The notes under the pieces: generated by a model | Told to the model about the DNA's origin: nothing | Databases searched by the model: none | The model's input: only the letters and a program-made list of their open reading frames with translations | Part shown: positions 62,041 through 64,000 of the stretch, in pieces | Numbering within the stretch: position 1 is the stretch's first letter | Layout: each line of letters opens with the position of its first letter | Program-made: the position numbers and the translations under genes | Assembly (NCBI GenBank): GCA_934647235.1 | Contig: CAKUFG010000013.1 | Location: 1 to 64,000 of the forward strand | Source: an uncultured Clostridia bacterium | GTDB taxonomy: Bacteria; Bacillota; Clostridia; Christensenellales; Aristaeellaceae | Direction: 5' to 3' | Length of the DNA stretch: 64,000 bases

Positions 62041-62871
62041 ATGGCTGATATTGTTGAGATTACGGATTTTTTCGCCCCGGAACTGGACGTATACGCCCGC
62101 CTGACGGGGGCGCAGCTTCGCGCCTGTCCGCAGGGCGGGCTTTTTATTGCGGAGGGCGTTACGGTGATTGGTCACGCGCTGGACGCGGGGTATCGCATCG
62201 CCTCGCTGCTGATGGAGCGGCGGCATATCGCAGGCAAAGCGGCGGGGCTGATTGCCCGCTGCGGCGACATTCCCGTCTATACGGCGGATAGCCGAACGCT
62301 GGAACAATTGACCGGCTTTGCCCTGACGCGCGGCGTGCTGGCGGCCTTCTATCGGCCTGAGCTGCCGAGGCTGGCCCAGGTGTGCGCGGGCGCGCGGCGC
62401 GTGGCGGTGTTGGAGGGGCTGAACGACCCCACCAACGTGGGCGCGGTGATGCGCTCCGCTGCAGCGCTGGGCATGGACGCGGTGCTGCTGACGCCAAGCT
62501 GCTGCGATCCCTTGCACCGGCGCGCCGTGAGGGTCAGCATGGGCACGGTATTTCAGGTGCCCTGGACGCGCATCGGGCAGCAAGCGCAGGATTGGCCCGA
62601 GGCGGGCATGACGCTGCTGCGGGAAATGGGCTTTGCAACCGTCGCCATGGCGCTGAGCGAGGATTCGGTGGAGATCGACGATCCCTGCCTTGCGCGGGAG
62701 GAGCGGCTGGCGGTGATCTTGGGCGCGGAGGGGGACGGGCTGACAAAAACCACCATCGCGCGCTGCGACTATACCGCGCGCATCCCCATGCTGCACGGGG
62801 TGGACAGCCTGAACGTGGCCGCCGCCAGCGCGGTGGCCTTCTGGCAGCTGCGCAGAAGAAACGATAAATGA
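62041..62871 (+). CDS. TrmH/SpoU family RNA 2'-O-methyltransferase
   Basis: This 276-residue methyltransferase of the SpoU family modifies ribose 2'-hydroxyls in tRNA or rRNA. The N-terminal part binds RNA; the C-terminal SPOUT domain has motif 1 GLNDPTNVGAVMRSAAALGM, motif 2 VILGAEGDGL and motif 3 IPMLHGVDSLNVAAASAVAF. The start is ATG 62041 behind GAGGGACAAGC; an in-frame start at 62002 lies before the promoter's -10. The RNA target is not deducible. Confidence 0.92.
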   Translation: MADIVEITDFFAPELDVYARLTGAQLRACPQGGLFIAEGVTVIGHALDAGYRIASLLMERRHIAGKAAGLIARCGDIPVYTADSRTLEQLTGFALTRGVLAAFYRPELPRLAQVCAGARRVAVLEGLNDPTNVGAVMRSAAALGMDAVLLTPSCCDPLHRRAVRVSMGTVFQVPWTRIGQQAQDWPEAGMTLLREMGFATVAMALSEDSVEIDDPCLAREERLAVILGAEGDGLTKTTIARCDYTARIPMLHGVDSLNVAAASAVAFWQLRRRNDK

Positions 62872-62940
62872 TATATAGATTTGTCGTTATCGGTATAAAA
62901 ATAATGATTCCATCATAAACAAAACTTTCAACTTGCCCCC

Positions 62941-62969
62941 TTGATAATTCTGGTGCGCTATGGTAAACT
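62941..62969 (+). promoter_or_regulatory. Promoter of the atp operon
   Basis: TTGATA (62941-62946), a 17-base spacer and TAAACT (62964-62969), about 48 bases before the atpI start. Confidence 0.7.
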
Positions 62970-63016
62970 AGATAGGAATTGGGTTTTTATTTAAGATGAA
63001 GAAGGTAGGAAAGCGC

Positions 63017-63526
63017 ATGAAGGTGCAGCCCGTTGTAAAACGCGATACCCTGCGGCTGGCTGTCGGCATGGTGGCTCCCGTCGTGCTGACTGTGCTAGGC
63101 TTTTGGGGCGCGGGCAGGCTGGATTACACGGTCGTGCTGGGCGCGCTGCTGGGCTATGTGGTCACGGTGGGTAATTTCTTTTTGCTGGCGCTGACCATCC
63201 AGAATAATACCGAGATGGCCGCGCGCGAGGGGGACAAGAACCCGCTGTCGCCCGAGCCTGAGCAGGATCCGGACGATCCCGAAAACCAAAAGGACGTTAT
63301 GGAAACCGTCATGGGCAAAAAGGCGGGGGCAGAGCTTCCCGACTATGCTGTGCGCGCCAAGCGGAATGCGCATTTATCCTATCTTGGACGTATGGCTATG
63401 CTGGCTGTCTGCCTTTTGATCGGCATTGTCGTTCCTTGTTTCCATGTTGTGGCTGTGCTGATTCCAATCGTATTACAACGCTATGTGTTGATGGCGCTGT
63501 CTGCAGCCAATAAAACCAATAAATAA
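63017..63526 (+). CDS. atpI: ATP synthase subunit I-like protein
   Basis: This protein has about 169 residues and four membrane helices (LRLAVGMVAPVVLTVLGFWG, the YTVVLGALLGYVVTVGNFFL pair, and two C-terminal helices). A charged cytosolic loop lies between the second and third helices. AtpI-type proteins help assemble the c-ring or Mg2+ supply in Firmicutes. The position right before atpB supports the call. The start is probably ATG 63017 (AGGA six bases away), though ATG 62996 is in frame. Confidence 0.75.
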   Translation: MKVQPVVKRDTLRLAVGMVAPVVLTVLGFWGAGRLDYTVVLGALLGYVVTVGNFFLLALTIQNNTEMAAREGDKNPLSPEPEQDPDDPENQKDVMETVMGKKAGAELPDYAVRAKRNAHLSYLGRMAMLAVCLLIGIVVPCFHVVAVLIPIVLQRYVLMALSAANKTNK

Positions 63527-63545
63527 TAAAAGGAGGCGTCCGGCT

Positions 63546-64000
63546 ATGGGTAATAAAATGAAAAACCGCCTGGTAGACGCGCTGTATCTGGCGCTTGCCA
63601 TTGTGCCATTTTTGCTGGCAATGACGCTGAAGGTGCTCACCGCTCCCGCGACGGAGGGCGTGTCGATCACCGGCGCAATGATCTTTTTTACCGTCGATAT
63701 GCCCATCCAGGCCTGGCCTGTAACCGAGGCGCAGGTGAATAGCCTGGCGGTGATGCTGTCGATGCTGGGCTTGTGCCTGTATCTGACCCACGGCCTGCAG
63801 GTGGTTCCCGGCAGCAAACGGCAGCTGATTGCCGAGTGGATTGTTGATAAGGTAACCAGCCTGGTGCAAAACAGCATGGGCGAGCGGTTTATGGGATTTG
63901 TGCCCTTTATCGCGGCCATCCTGGGTCTGTCCGCGCTGTCCAGCCTGTCCAGCCTGGTGGGGCTGTTCCCGCCCACGTCCGATCTGAACATCGTAGCCGG
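63546..64000 (+). CDS. atpB: F0F1 ATP synthase subunit a, truncated by the window edge
   Basis: The first 151 residues of the F0 proton channel subunit a are present, starting at ATG 63546 behind AAAAGGAGG. The N-terminal helix is followed by the typical SLAVMLSMLGLCLYLTHGLQ and the AEWIVDKVTSLVQNSMGERF stretch with MGFVPFIAAILGL, which match AtpB. The proton-channel Arg lies beyond the edge. The gene heads the F-type ATP synthase operon in this organism. Confidence 0.9.
   Translation, partial: MGNKMKNRLVDALYLALAIVPFLLAMTLKVLTAPATEGVSITGAMIFFTVDMPIQAWPVTEAQVNSLAVMLSMLGLCLYLTHGLQVVPGSKRQLIAEWIVDKVTSLVQNSMGERFMGFVPFIAAILGLSALSSLSSLVGLFPPTSDLNIVA

Overview
The window comes from a GC-rich, anaerobic, endospore-forming member of the Clostridia, probably a gut lineage (inference). 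The signs are a class III (NrdD/NrdG) ribonucleotide reductase with no aerobic enzyme in view, FeoAAB ferrous iron uptake, a small acid-soluble spore protein, a T-box leader, SpoIID/SH3 and LtaS-like envelope genes, and several clostridial families of unknown function (DUF3793, DUF951, DUF4317, and what look like DUF6179/DUF6323). I saw no rRNA, tRNA, CRISPR array, transposase, integrase or prophage gene. It reads as ordinary chromosomal backbone with lineage-specific surface genes.

Layout. 1-4051: iron locus. A truncated DUF3793 gene diverges from feoA-feoA-feoB, a Cys-rich FeoB partner and a small DtxR-type regulator. The divergent promoter holds five TTAG-N6-(C/T)TAA-like sites, and a sixth lies before the next operon. 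4180-8186: DUF951, signal peptidase I, a flavin reductase, and the deoB-punA-vanZ nucleoside salvage cluster. 8269-13838 (minus): trxB, nrdD with a fused glutaredoxin-like tail, nrdG, and an uncharacterised gene pair. 14032-18227: DUF4317, a HAD phosphatase and tex. 18546-24315: a complete oligopeptide ABC importer. 24383-27500: an M18 aminopeptidase and brnQ under an isoleucine-type T-box. So peptide import, peptide cleavage and branched-chain amino acid transport sit side by side.

27618-30540: a diacylglycerol kinase and an LtaS-like phosphoglycerol transferase, a plausible lipid recycling pair. 30630-38299: a secreted alpha/beta hydrolase, a Cys-rich AraC regulator, and two metal efflux modules. 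One is ArsR / free HMA protein / P1B ATPase, the other CsoR / CopA, each with a recognisable operator. 38447-48913: pyrimidine nucleoside phosphorylase, then a surface group made of a secreted BamE-like-repeat protein, a zinc-ribbon/TM/helical-repeat protein, an acyltransferase and a giant SpoIID protein with ten SH3b domains. 48910-57883: a tRNA methyltransferase, an AraC regulator, a YesL-like membrane protein, then a closely packed run of spore protein, methyltransferase, Hsp33, TPR protein, HEAT-like protein and a second zinc-ribbon/TM protein. 57997-58938: a Tat-exported protein joining a C_GCAxxG_C_C cysteine domain to a covalent FMN-binding domain. 59024-64000: ECF sigma/anti-sigma pair, a VanZ-RDD protein, an RNA methyltransferase, and the start of the F-type ATP synthase operon (atpI, atpB).

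The least explained items are the Tat/flavin/cysteine protein, the zinc-ribbon membrane repeat proteins with their shared C-terminal domain, the redoxin-fused NrdD with a palindrome that could be both terminator and NrdR site, and the DtxR-like regulator that seems to have lost its metal ligands. All family names rest on reading motifs by eye; no database search was run.
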